Shown here: piece after piece, positions 26,403 through 35,010 of the stretch
Layout of the letters: each line of letters starts with the position of its first letter
Numbering within the stretch: position 1 is the first letter of the stretch
Assembly: GCF_900142325.1 (NCBI RefSeq)
Contig: NZ_FRAM01000001.1
Coordinates: forward strand, 558,001 to 622,000
Source of the DNA: Epilithonimonas mollis
Lineage (GTDB): Bacteria; Bacteroidota; Bacteroidia; Flavobacteriales; Weeksellaceae
Length of the DNA stretch: 64,000 nucleotides
Direction of reading: 5' to 3'
The notes under the pieces: model-generated
Seen by the model: only the letters and a program-made list of their open reading frames with translations
The model's database searches: none
Told to the model about the DNA's origin: nothing
Position numbers and translations under genes: made by a program

Positions 26403-26946
26403 TACTTAAAATATTTTCAGCCTGTCTGACATGTCTCCAATTGTGATAAATCACAAAGCGGAAAGTATCGCCTAATTTTAGTTTAATCAGCTTTGAAATG
26501 CTGATAGATGTTTTTGTTTTTTCCAGATCGATTGTTTTTGCTTTTTCTAATAGTTGCAGCATTGTATGTTGTTGACCAATGAACTCAGCGATTACCGATT
26601 TGTCCAACAGTTTATGAATCGGATTGGCAGTTTTCAATGTTTTCATTTTTTTTAGTTTCTCTTTAGGGCGCATCATATCAGTAAAATAGTTACCAACAAT
26701 TCCTGCTTTAAAGTCAGGACTCTTTGATGGAAACTGGCTTTTCCTGATTCTGTTTTCGATTTCCGGGAGATAGAATTTTCCGTAAAAATTGAGGTGTTCC
26801 AGGCATTCCAAAACAGTCCAGCTATTTTCGGATTTTCTGGTATTCAGATTTTCATTACTCTGACTGAGCAATGTTTCGGCAGCTTTAATATTATTTTCTG
26901 TCATTGTTTTCAGCTCGCTAAGTAATTGATTAACCTTGATTTTCAT
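26383..26946 (-). CDS. DinB family protein
   Basis: A 187-residue four-helix protein with NSWTVLECLEHLNFYGKFYLP near residue 43 and a late VIYHNWRHVRQAENIL, giving the His/His/His metal site expected of the DinB/YfiT-like fold. It is a metal-dependent hydrolase or thiol transferase of unknown substrate. It converges on the methyltransferase gene, with the last 20 nt of each overlapping. Confidence 0.85.
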   Translation of the reverse strand: MKIKVNQLLSELKTMTENNIKAAETLLSQSNENLNTRKSENSWTVLECLEHLNFYGKFYLPEIENRIRKSQFPSKSPDFKAGIVGNYFTDMMRPKEKLKKMKTLKTANPIHKLLDKSVIAEFIGQQHTMLQLLEKAKTIDLEKTKTSISISKLIKLKLGDTFRFVIYHNWRHVRQAENILSIISLKD

Positions 26947-27001
26947 TATCAGTAATTTTTACAAAAGTCTAAAAACTCATGAGTAAAAAGATTGACTGAA
27001 G

Positions 27002-27517
27002 TCAAGATTTTTTCAGTCTCGATAATGTTTCCGGTGACATTCTGAGATAGTTTGCGATATATTTGTTCGGGATTTCCTGAAACAGCTTTGGACTTCGTTT
27101 CAGCACTCTTTCGTAGCGGATCTTCGGAGAAGCATACAAAAGATCTTTTTCACGCTCGATCTGCTGCAGAACCAAATCTTCAAGAACCGAATTCCAGAGT
27201 TTTAAGTTCTCGTTATTTGATTGGATAAACTCATACAGATCTCTTTTAGAGGTCACCTTAACCGTTGTAGTTTTAATAGCCTGAATATAAAATTCCGAAG
27301 GTTTCCCGGACAAAAAAGAATCCAGTGAAACGATAATATTCCCTTTATATCCAAAACGGATAATCCGTTCTTCGTTTTCATCTTCAATGAAAATCCTTAT
27401 ACTTCCTTCTTTTACGAAATAAACATTGGTATCAATAGTTCCAGAAATTTTCAGGAATGCATTGCGTTTCAGTATTTTGGTCTCCCAGAAAAGTTCAGTT
27501 TGTAAAAACTCCAGCAT
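27002..27517 (-). CDS. Crp/Fnr-type cNMP-binding protein, short form
   Basis: A 171-residue protein: a jelly-roll effector domain (FLKISGTIDTNVYFVKEGSIRIFIEDEN, GNIIVSLDSFLSGKPSEFYIQAIKTTTVKVTSKRDL) followed by YERVLKRSPKLFQEIPNKYIANYLRMSPETLSRLKKS. The C-terminal helix-turn-helix is reduced to one recognisable helix pair, ending in the RMSPETLSRL helix without the usual following wing, so DNA binding may be altered. It lies divergent to the YceI operon and is a plausible local regulator. Confidence 0.8.
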   Translation of the reverse strand: MLEFLQTELFWETKILKRNAFLKISGTIDTNVYFVKEGSIRIFIEDENEERIIRFGYKGNIIVSLDSFLSGKPSEFYIQAIKTTTVKVTSKRDLYEFIQSNNENLKLWNSVLEDLVLQQIEREKDLLYASPKIRYERVLKRSPKLFQEIPNKYIANYLRMSPETLSRLKKS

Positions 27518-27945
27518 CAGTAAAAATTATAGTATTCAAAGTAAAGCTATTTATCATTATCAGCCAATACACACTGAAGCTGAGCCTAACCGTCTTAATA
27601 ACATGATATCCGTCATACAAAATTAGCAAATCCTCAACAAATTAACAAATTTTATAAATATTCAAAAATATTGATACTGATTTTCATCATTAATTAATAA
27701 CCTAACAAATGTCATGTATGTTTTTTAATCATTCTTTACTTATAAACAATATTCTGTTATCAAATAAATAATTTGAAATAAGATAAAATCAATAAGTATT
27801 ATTTAAAAAACTTATCAATATCATAATGAAAGATAATGATAAGATTTTTGTCATCCAAATAAAATTGTTATATAATTATTATCCTTCTACCTTTGTCCTA
27901 TCAATAATGAAAGATACACAATTATAACAATTAAAATTTACGAAA
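27518..27945. promoter_or_regulatory. AT-rich divergent intergenic region with YceI promoter
   Basis: This 428-nt region separates the Crp/Fnr-like gene from the YceI operon. It includes a good promoter for the operon (TTG at 27865-27867, 20-nt spacer, TACCTTTG at 27888-27895), then a leader of about 45 nt. The rest is low-complexity A+T with no reading frame, tRNA or strong hairpin. Confidence 0.65.
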
Positions 27946-28491
27946 ATGAAAACAATGAAAAATCTAATCAAGTTGACTTTAGCAATAGGAACTTTAGGTT
28001 TTGCACAATTATCAAATGCTCAAAAATTATCCATCCAAAGTTCTAATATAAAAATCGACGGAACTTCTACACTTCACGACTGGAATATGACCTCTACGCA
28101 GGCAACATTCTCCGGCAATGCAAGCGGAACCACGATCAACGATGTAAAGTTCGTATTGAAGACAACATCCCTGAAAAGTAAAGAAACCGCAATGGATAAA
28201 AACGCTTACAAATCGCTTGAAGCTTCAAAATATCCTGACATTACTTTCACCACAGCGTCTTTGCCAACAAGCGGAACTGCAACGATCAGTGGAAACCTTA
28301 CCATCACAGACGCAACTAAAAACATCAAGTTTCCTGTGACAGTGACCAAAAACGGTAATTCTTATATCATCAAAGGAAGCACAAAATTAAAAATGTCTGC
28401 TTTCGGGATCAAACCACCAAGTTTCATGATGGGAACCATCAAAACAGGGGACGAAATTACCATTAATATTAATATCAGTGCAACAAATTAA
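27946..28491 (+). CDS. YceI family periplasmic protein
   Basis: A 181-residue protein with a signal peptide (cleavage near SNAQ) and a YceI lipocalin-like barrel: STLHDWNMTSTQATFSGN, KETAMDKNAYKSLEASKYPDITF, and ATISGNLTITDATKNIKFPVTVT. YceI proteins bind isoprenoid or other amphiphilic lipids in the periplasm; some sit with respiratory quinone chemistry. First gene of the YceI-barrel-YceI set. Confidence 0.9.
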   Translation: MKTMKNLIKLTLAIGTLGFAQLSNAQKLSIQSSNIKIDGTSTLHDWNMTSTQATFSGNASGTTINDVKFVLKTTSLKSKETAMDKNAYKSLEASKYPDITFTTASLPTSGTATISGNLTITDATKNIKFPVTVTKNGNSYIIKGSTKLKMSAFGIKPPSFMMGTIKTGDEITININISATN

Positions 28492-28518
28492 TTATACAAA
28501 TATTAAAATTCTGTTATC

Positions 28519-29832
28519 ATGAAAAGAAATCTTTTAAAAGCCGGCTTCATCGCAGCTTTAGCAATCACAAATCTTGGCTTTGCACAAGAGTATCAACTGG
28601 ACAATTTCAATCCTAGTGATAAAAGATCCATCAATGCCTTTGAACCTAAAAAAGATTCAGTAACCAATTTTGACCATTTAAGAGTAAAAATAGGCGGGGC
28701 ATTTGCATTACAGTTTCAAGGACTTAGCCATAAAAACACTGCTGTTCCTGTAATTACCCCTTCTACAGGTGTGAATGCGAATGAATTGTTCAAAATCAGC
28801 AATAACTTCAATTTACCAACAGCCAATTTGGATATCGATGTCGCATTATATGACGGTGTTAACTTGCACCTGCGTACTTTTCTTTCTTCCAGACACCATA
28901 ATGAAACTTATGTAAAAGGAGGATATTTGCAGATCGACAAGTTAGACTTTATCAAAAAAGACTTCTTGAAGGACGTCATGAAGTATGCAACAATCAAAAT
29001 AGGGCAAGACGAAATGAATTATGGTGATGCCCACTTCAGAAGAACAGACAATGCTTATTCCATAACCAATCCATTTATAGCAGGTAACATTCTGATGGAC
29101 GCATATGCTACTTTCCCTTTCATGGAAGTATATTATAGAAGAGATGGTTTCATAGGAATGGTGGGTGCTTCCAATGGAAGACTTAATCAGACAGCGACTA
29201 GCGGAACAGCTCCATCATTATATGCAAAACTAGGCTATGACAAACAGATCAATCCTGATCTGAGAGTCAGACTAACAGGATCTATCTACAACAACGCTAA
29301 TAGTTCAAGATTGGATTTCTACAACGGAGATAGAGCAGGTTCTAGATATTATTTCGTACTGGAAAGTGAAAAAGTGGCTTCTACAGGTGCAGCTAACACA
29401 GGTGCAGCAACTTTGAACTCAGCCAAAGTGGTTCCGGATTTTGTCAACAAAATGACAGCGATCATGATCAACCCGTTCGTACGCTATAAAGGATTAGAAT
29501 TCTTCGGAACTTATGAAACAGTATCAGGAAGAAACCTGACTGAACAAGACCGAAGAACATACAATCAATATTCAGCAGAATTACTATACCGTTTCGGAAC
29601 AGAAGACAGCTTCTATTTTGGAGGACGTTATAACCAAGCAGATGGTAAGCTAATTACAGGAGAGGACATTACTGTCAAAAGATACAACATCGGAGGTGGT
29701 TGGTTCATGACTAAAAACATCCTTGCAAAAGCAGAATATGTCAACCAGAAACATGACGGATACCCTGCCAAAAGTATTTTTAACGGCGGAGAATTCAAAG
29801 GATATGTGATAGAAGCAGTGATTTCTTTCTAA
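28519..29832 (+). CDS. outer-membrane beta-barrel (porin-like) protein
   Basis: A 437-residue protein with a signal peptide (NLGFAQ) and alternating strands throughout, such as LRVKIGGAFALQFQGL, IKIGQDEMNYGDAHFRRTDN, SAELLYRFGTEDSFYFGG and a final C-terminal aromatic (VIEAVISF). The strands and terminal phenylalanine fit an outer-membrane porin; its substrate is not known. It begins 27 nt after the YceI gene. Confidence 0.82.
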   Translation: MKRNLLKAGFIAALAITNLGFAQEYQLDNFNPSDKRSINAFEPKKDSVTNFDHLRVKIGGAFALQFQGLSHKNTAVPVITPSTGVNANELFKISNNFNLPTANLDIDVALYDGVNLHLRTFLSSRHHNETYVKGGYLQIDKLDFIKKDFLKDVMKYATIKIGQDEMNYGDAHFRRTDNAYSITNPFIAGNILMDAYATFPFMEVYYRRDGFIGMVGASNGRLNQTATSGTAPSLYAKLGYDKQINPDLRVRLTGSIYNNANSSRLDFYNGDRAGSRYYFVLESEKVASTGAANTGAATLNSAKVVPDFVNKMTAIMINPFVRYKGLEFFGTYETVSGRNLTEQDRRTYNQYSAELLYRFGTEDSFYFGGRYNQADGKLITGEDITVKRYNIGGGWFMTKNILAKAEYVNQKHDGYPAKSIFNGGEFKGYVIEAVISF

Positions 29833-29841
29833 TATTCAGTT

Positions 29842-29883
29842 AACAGGAGCAGAGGAAGCTCTCGGGTTTTCTCTGTTTTTTTA
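29842..29883 (+). terminator. candidate terminator after the barrel gene
   Basis: AACAG (29842-29846) and CTGTT (29873-29877) form the base of an imperfect stem-loop followed by T-run at 29876-29882. Because it lies between the barrel gene and the second YceI gene, read-through may be partial. Confidence 0.55.
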
Positions 29884-29894
29884 AAAACAAGATT

Positions 29895-30395
29895 ATGAAA
29901 CTTCTTTATTTGCTTTTCGGATTCATTACTTTTTTCGCAAAAGCTCAGGAAAACTTTGTTCAGATCAACGGCAGCACCAATGTCAACAAGTTTCAGTGCA
30001 TCAATAACAAGTTCAAACCGGAAGCCGGTGCATACACATTCTCTGACAAAAACCTTCCCAACATCATTTTAAAGGTAACCGACTTCGACTGCGGAAACAG
30101 AATGATGACGAAAGATTTTCAAAAAATACTGAATGCTGATAAATATCCCGATATGATAATCAGATTCATCAACTTCATCAAAACACAAAAAAGCATTGTT
30201 GCTGTTGTAGAAGTCAGGATGATGAACCAAAGCAAAAGATACAATATAGAGTTTGATGTAGAGAATAACCGGCTGGTCGGCAGGAAGAATGTAAAATTCA
30301 GTGATTTCAATATCACACCACCGAAGAAAATGGGCGGAATGATCGTTGTGAAAGACGATCTGAACCTCATCTTCAGCTTAGCCACAAAGATTTAG
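29895..30395 (+). CDS. second YceI-like protein
   Basis: A 166-residue protein with a signal peptide (FAKAQ) and a divergent YceI barrel: FVQINGSTNVNKFQCINNKF, MTKDFQKILNADKYPDMIIRF and SKRYNIEFDVENNRLVGRKNVKF. It contains two cysteines (around residues 37 and 62), absent from the first YceI protein. It is third in the YceI-barrel-YceI set, with a terminator after it. Confidence 0.82.
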   Translation: MKLLYLLFGFITFFAKAQENFVQINGSTNVNKFQCINNKFKPEAGAYTFSDKNLPNIILKVTDFDCGNRMMTKDFQKILNADKYPDMIIRFINFIKTQKSIVAVVEVRMMNQSKRYNIEFDVENNRLVGRKNVKFSDFNITPPKKMGGMIVVKDDLNLIFSLATKI

Positions 30396-30468
30396 AACCA
30401 ATAACTTTTTTCATATAATTAGATTTTTCAATGTAGCAATATCGCGCTAGAAGGATATTGTGAATCGG

Positions 30469-30503
30469 GGAACTTGCAGACTCAGCTGCGGGTTCCTTTT
30501 TTT
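30469..30503 (+). terminator. terminator of the YceI operon
   Basis: GGAAC (30469-30473) pairs with GTTCC (30492-30496), with an inner GCAG/CTGC stem, then seven T residues. Confidence 0.82.
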
Positions 30504-30524
30504 ATAGTGCTCCATAAAACACAG

Positions 30525-30548
30525 ATGCGGGATATCTCTATCCCGCAT
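30525..30548. terminator. hairpin beyond the S74 gene
   Basis: ATGCGGGATA and TATCCCGCAT form a perfect 10-bp stem around TCTC, 30 nt past the S74 gene stop on the minus strand. The T-run after it on that strand is short, so termination may be weak. Confidence 0.6.
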
Positions 30549-30578
30549 GCTGCAATTGTATATTTAGAAAACACCTGC

Positions 30579-32564
30579 TTATTTCTTCGCAAGCTCATCG
30601 ACCTTCTGCTGAAGCTTCAGGATCATTGCCTGCTGGTCTTCGATCAGCTTTTGTTGTTCCTGTACCGCTTTTACAAGAGGTGCAAAGAGATCATTGTAAC
30701 GTACACTAAGTGTAGAATCATCTGCTTCGCTAACGATACCACTGCTGGTAACGCCATTATTTTTAAGTGTTTCCTGTAACTCCTGTGCGATGAAGCCGTA
30801 CTCTGGCTTTTTGCTTTCATCATTTTTACGGACATAGGAAACCGGCCTTAGTTGATTGATAAAGTTCAATCCCAAATTAGAATCCTTAATATTATCTTTC
30901 AGTCTTCTGTCAGAAGTTACCGTCCAAGCTACTTGAACGCCCGCATAGGTAACCGCAGTATTGCCTATCCTTACCTGGTTGCTACCTGTAGCAGATGGAA
31001 CACCAGCATTACTTCCTATAGTAGTATTATTGCTACCCGTGGTAATGTTTGCTCCACTAGTGTTTCCTACTGCAGTATTTGAATTACCTGTTGTTAATCC
31101 AAGCAAAGAATCGTGTCCAATAGCTGTGTTATCATTTACACCGTTTGCAACGGACATAGTTCTATTTCCAATACTAATATTTCTACTACCTGAAACAATA
31201 CCATTTCCAGCAACGCTGCCAATTGCAACATTTGCTAATCCGGTTTGATTATTTGCTAAAGCATCTACACCAAAAGCTGTGTTTCCACCTCCAGTAGTAT
31301 TATCCATAAGCGCTCTTATACCAAATGCTGTATTGGCAGAACCAGTAGTGTTTGTGCTCAAAGCATTTAAACCAAAAGCTGAATTTCGGTCACCCGTAGA
31401 GGTAAGAGGAAGAGATCCCACACCATAACTAGTTGATGTAGATTTTAATACTCCAGACACTACGTTATTTCTTTTAAACACCAAATCTACGTCATCAGTA
31501 GTGCCCAGAAAATTAGTTCCCGCTGTGGTTCCTGCATTTCCTGTGATATGCCAGTCATTGGTTTCTCCGGCAGGAGTCCCCCAATAAAGCTGAGCACCTG
31601 TAGCCGCTACTGCTCCGTCTGTCATCAGCACCTGTCCTGCGGTACCGTTGGTACGCGGGAAGATGTAGTTACCCTGGATCCCGGTGTTGGTGTAAAATTT
31701 AAAACTATTACCTAAAGTTTTGTTCAGAAAGATTTCCGAAGACCATCTGTTATCACCGGAACCTGAAGCCTGCCTGTGTTTAAATCTCAAATGGTCTTCT
31801 CCATCTGCCCCTATTTTTCCGTACATCTCCCAGTTGGAATCGGTCGTCGAGTTGGTACCGTAGAAGTCGAAATGCCCGTCATCATACATCTGATGAAAGA
31901 TATTGGACTGGCCTGTCTTGACAATAGAGTTAAGAATAGTAGCAGGAGCCAGGCTTGTCAACGCTGTGTTAGTGGCATTCCCACTGTATGTGGAAATAGC
32001 CTTGGAGGCATCTGTAGACATGGTACCAAATGTAGAAGTACCGTCCGATGTCTGCATCCTGTAACCTCCTGCTACCTCGAACTGGTAACCGGAAACTGCA
32101 GCATCAAAGCCGGTTCCGACGGCTACTTTCCCTGCCTGGTAGATATTCTGGGTGTTTGCAGTAGCTTCCGTAGCTGTATTCTGCACCCTCCATGGTTCTG
32201 CTCCGCCTGCACCACCGGATTTGAGAGCTACCCACTGCACGCCGTCAAAATAGAAATAGCCGACAGCCGTCACATTCACTGTTTTAGCAGTGGTGGCTGC
32301 CGGTAAAAGAGCTTCGTTAACATACACGATCGCCCCGGTCTGGGGAGCTGTATAGAGTGCATCCTTCGCCTTCAGCTCAGACCCCTTTAGTCTCGGCGCT
32401 ATGAGACCGTCTGTCTTGGTAATGTCTGCTGGTACCCCTGCAACATCAAGAGTGGCATTGGGGATATCCGTATTGATTCCCACACGCCCGGTCTGTGCGC
32501 GGACGATGGTTGTAGCAGAAAGCATAACGCCAATTGCTGCTATGATAATAATATTTTTTTTCAT
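30579..32564 (-). CDS. surface fiber-like protein with S74 intramolecular chaperone domain
   Basis: A 661-residue secreted protein. It has a signal peptide (VRAQ), VGINTDIPNATLDVAG as in flavobacterial fiber proteins, and a central stretch of YadA-head-like repeats (NSAFGLNAL, NTAFGIRAL, NTAFGVDAL, NVAIGSVAG). The C-terminal peptidase S74 domain includes TSDRRLKDNI, which keeps Ser and Lys of the self-cleavage dyad, and a final coiled coil (VKAVQEQQKLIEDQQAMIL). S74 domains fold the trimer, then cleave themselves off. The ATG at 32564 is used rather than TTG 12 nt upstream. A GC-rich leader precedes it. Confidence 0.85.
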   Translation of the reverse strand: MKKNIIIIAAIGVMLSATTIVRAQTGRVGINTDIPNATLDVAGVPADITKTDGLIAPRLKGSELKAKDALYTAPQTGAIVYVNEALLPAATTAKTVNVTAVGYFYFDGVQWVALKSGGAGGAEPWRVQNTATEATANTQNIYQAGKVAVGTGFDAAVSGYQFEVAGGYRMQTSDGTSTFGTMSTDASKAISTYSGNATNTALTSLAPATILNSIVKTGQSNIFHQMYDDGHFDFYGTNSTTDSNWEMYGKIGADGEDHLRFKHRQASGSGDNRWSSEIFLNKTLGNSFKFYTNTGIQGNYIFPRTNGTAGQVLMTDGAVAATGAQLYWGTPAGETNDWHITGNAGTTAGTNFLGTTDDVDLVFKRNNVVSGVLKSTSTSYGVGSLPLTSTGDRNSAFGLNALSTNTTGSANTAFGIRALMDNTTGGGNTAFGVDALANNQTGLANVAIGSVAGNGIVSGSRNISIGNRTMSVANGVNDNTAIGHDSLLGLTTGNSNTAVGNTSGANITTGSNNTTIGSNAGVPSATGSNQVRIGNTAVTYAGVQVAWTVTSDRRLKDNIKDSNLGLNFINQLRPVSYVRKNDESKKPEYGFIAQELQETLKNNGVTSSGIVSEADDSTLSVRYNDLFAPLVKAVQEQQKLIEDQQAMILKLQQKVDELAKK

Positions 32565-32576
32565 GTTAATCTTCAA

Positions 32577-32778
32577 ATGTTTATAAAAATTCTTGTTAAT
32601 GAGGAGGTGCTCCTCACGGGCGTCTGCAGTGCTCCTTCCCTGGCATCTGCACCGCCCGCAGCCGCTATGCTACTGTGAGTGGCTTATCCGACAAAGCGGT
32701 GCGGGCTCTTTCAGCAGAGTTCCGCTGCTTGCATATTGAGTTACAACCTCCACCCTTTGCCAGTGCAGGTATCATATA
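32577..32778 (-). promoter_or_regulatory. GC-rich structured leader before the S74 gene
   Basis: About 200 nt that is much more GC-rich than its surroundings, with palindromes (GAGGAGGTGCTCCTC on the plus strand at about 32600) and no reading frame of its own. On the minus strand it lies between the 203-residue gene and the S74 gene. It could fold into an RNA structure or be a decayed coding segment; the sequence does not decide. Confidence 0.4.
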
Positions 32779-33390
32779 TCAGGCCCGGCCCGGAGGGCCT
32801 CTGTCAGTGCATAGAACCGGAGAGGCCTGCGCACCCTTCATCTCGTAAAAGAAGCGGCCGACTCCGGAAGTGCATATACCAGATATATTATAGGGGCATG
32901 AGAAAACAGGTTTGGAAAGAAAGTATTTTTTCGCAGGATTCTGATTCTGTATCAGAATAATTGAAAACGCAGACCGGAACGATGATTTCTCCAGCGTATG
33001 GCTGGGGAGATATTTGGGCAAGTTATCGACGGGAGGTGTTGAAGAATACCGTTTGGTGATAGGCTTATCATCTTTCGGTTTGAGTTTTGGCTTTATTTTT
33101 TTGTGCCGGCTTGCAAAAGAGACCTGCTGGGAATCAGCATTAATTATTCTTGCATTGTAAAGTTTGTCTCCGCCAACAAGTGTAGCACCGGATGAGATAT
33201 ACATGATCCCCGGCTCCTGCTTCGGGATATCAGCGGAATCCTTTTTAATAGACGTCTCTGTCGTATTGAAGTTATTAGCCAATAATGGATTAGAGAAGAG
33301 AACTGACAACACAAAAAGAAGAGACACTACAAAATTATTTGCAGCACCTCTACTTGACGGCGGGATCATTGTGTTTTTATCAATTGACAT
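32779..33390 (-). CDS. hypothetical exported protein near the S74 gene
   Basis: A 203-residue protein with an N-terminal hydrophobic segment (VVSLLFVLSVLFSNPLLA) and then a short YISSGATLVGGDKLYNARI region and a basic, proline-rich stretch (KPKLKPKDDKPITKRY). I do not recognise it. The last 50 residues (from about FLSKPVFSCP) are GC-rich in coding and unlike the rest, so the end may be a run-on into decayed sequence. It lies upstream of the S74 gene in the same direction and probably belongs to the same unit. Confidence 0.55.
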   Translation of the reverse strand: MSIDKNTMIPPSSRGAANNFVVSLLFVLSVLFSNPLLANNFNTTETSIKKDSADIPKQEPGIMYISSGATLVGGDKLYNARIINADSQQVSFASRHKKIKPKLKPKDDKPITKRYSSTPPVDNLPKYLPSHTLEKSSFRSAFSIILIQNQNPAKKYFLSKPVFSCPYNISGICTSGVGRFFYEMKGAQASPVLCTDRGPPGRA

Positions 33391-33524
33391 TTGTGCGTGT
33401 TGCCCTTCTCTGAAAAGACGGAAACAAATGTATCATCGATGTGTGTCTCTAAAACAATTATAAACACAATGATAACCCTCATCAAGCTAACAATAACCCT
33501 CGATTTTCTTTAACCAGATCAGTA

Positions 33525-34994
33525 TCAGACATTTAAAAACCACTGATAAATATTCTCATCTGCATTGATATTTAGTTTTTTTCTGATTCTTCCTTTTTTA
33601 GCAGTTACGGCTGCTACGGACATTTTTTTTGCTTCTGCTATCTGTTTGGCCTGCAGATTCAGCTTCAGTAAGGCACAAAATTCGATATCAGACACTTTGA
33701 TATTAGAATTGATCTTTATCAGCTTATCCCCAAAATCCGGAAACTCATCCAAAAAATGAATGAAGAATGCTTTATCACCATTCAAAGCCTGATGGGTGAG
33801 CTCTGCTATTCTATAATTATTGTCGTCCTGAATAACGTTCCGACTTTGTTGTCTTTTAGCTTTTCTGCTAGCCGATCGTCTTAATAAAAAACAAAGGGCA
33901 AGCAACGATGCAACCAGAGCAACAATAAACAGATAAATAGTTCGAAAGGTATAAGATTTCATTTTATAAGAATCTATCATTTCCTGATCGAACTCCGGAA
34001 TTAGCAAATCCGCATTGATGATATGGTTTACGTTTGTTTTTCGTACATACTTTGAACCTTGGTTTATTTTTTCTGAGTATGTCATGTACAAAAGGCTATT
34101 GTCTTTGTCTTTCTTCGCCTGATACACTTCAGCAATATCAGAATATAGGTCAGCTAGAACTAAGGAACTCTTCTCTATATGAATATGTTTTTCCGCAAGT
34201 GTGAGATGGTAAAGTGCAGTATCCAGATTACTTTCATTCCTGAACTTACTATCAAGGATCAATTTTGCGTAGGTCTTATGATACATTCCTATATCAAATG
34301 AATTACTAATTATTTTGAGGTATTTCTCCTGTACCTTCAAATAATATACTGCTTTTGAAAACTGTTTATTCTCAGTATAAATACCCGTTAGAACTCTAGC
34401 AGCAACAGCCACGAGATCAACTTTTTGGGGACTGTTATCAGGCAGTTGCAATGCAGTGTCATACATTGCTCTGGCATAAAAAAGCGTAGAATCTTTCTTG
34501 TTTTGCAAAGCATAAAGATTGATATATCTGGCATAATAATATGCTTTAATAGCAATTTTTCTATCCTTTTGCCGTATCCTATTAAAAAAAGCAGAACTTT
34601 TTTCCAGCATTTCGGCGGATTCATGATATGATGACTGATTAGCTAGTATACCTGCTCTCAATGCTTTAGCTTTACAATAATAAAAGTAATCGTTCTTTTC
34701 TAACGCAATCTTTTCCGCTTCGTCCAGATTGGATTTTACCCTTTCAGGATTCTTATCTGCGTTCAGATAGAATGCTGACAGCCTCAATAAAGATTCCAGT
34801 TTTCCTTTAGGATAATCTATTTCTCTGGATTTATAGTAAACTTCTGTCAATAGTGGCTCCAGATAATTAATATCGTGTATCTTGGAGGTATAATGAATGT
34901 TCAGCATACTGTCTATCTGCTTTTCATTGACCTGATTTTGAGAAAACAGACAGAAATGCGAGAGCATTAATATGAGCAATAAGTATCTTTTCAT
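33525..34994 (-). CDS. membrane-anchored TPR/HTH regulator, full-length paralog
   Basis: A 489-residue protein: a signal sequence (MKRYLLLILMLSHFCLFSQ), about 330 residues of TPR-like helical repeats (for example KQFSKAVYYLKVQEKYLKI), a membrane helix (TIYLFIVALVASLLALCFLL), then a cytoplasmic LuxR-like HTH (DIEFCALLKLNLQAKQIAEA, VAAVTAKKGRIRKKL). Largest of three tandem paralogs transcribed in one direction; a one-component sensor that joins a periplasmic TPR to a DNA-binding domain. Confidence 0.85.
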   Translation of the reverse strand: MKRYLLLILMLSHFCLFSQNQVNEKQIDSMLNIHYTSKIHDINYLEPLLTEVYYKSREIDYPKGKLESLLRLSAFYLNADKNPERVKSNLDEAEKIALEKNDYFYYCKAKALRAGILANQSSYHESAEMLEKSSAFFNRIRQKDRKIAIKAYYYARYINLYALQNKKDSTLFYARAMYDTALQLPDNSPQKVDLVAVAARVLTGIYTENKQFSKAVYYLKVQEKYLKIISNSFDIGMYHKTYAKLILDSKFRNESNLDTALYHLTLAEKHIHIEKSSLVLADLYSDIAEVYQAKKDKDNSLLYMTYSEKINQGSKYVRKTNVNHIINADLLIPEFDQEMIDSYKMKSYTFRTIYLFIVALVASLLALCFLLRRSASRKAKRQQSRNVIQDDNNYRIAELTHQALNGDKAFFIHFLDEFPDFGDKLIKINSNIKVSDIEFCALLKLNLQAKQIAEAKKMSVAAVTAKKGRIRKKLNINADENIYQWFLNV

Positions 34995-35010
34995 TAACTT
35001 TTAACTACAA

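Noticed and set aside
27832-27857. Fur box-like GATAATGATAAG near the YceI promoter
   Set aside because: Only half of the 19-bp consensus fits and the region is AT-rich enough for chance matches.
30525-30548. TCTATCCC inside the hairpin as a third LytTR site
   Set aside because: It is one arm of a perfect palindrome, has no partner 20 bp away and lies downstream of genes.
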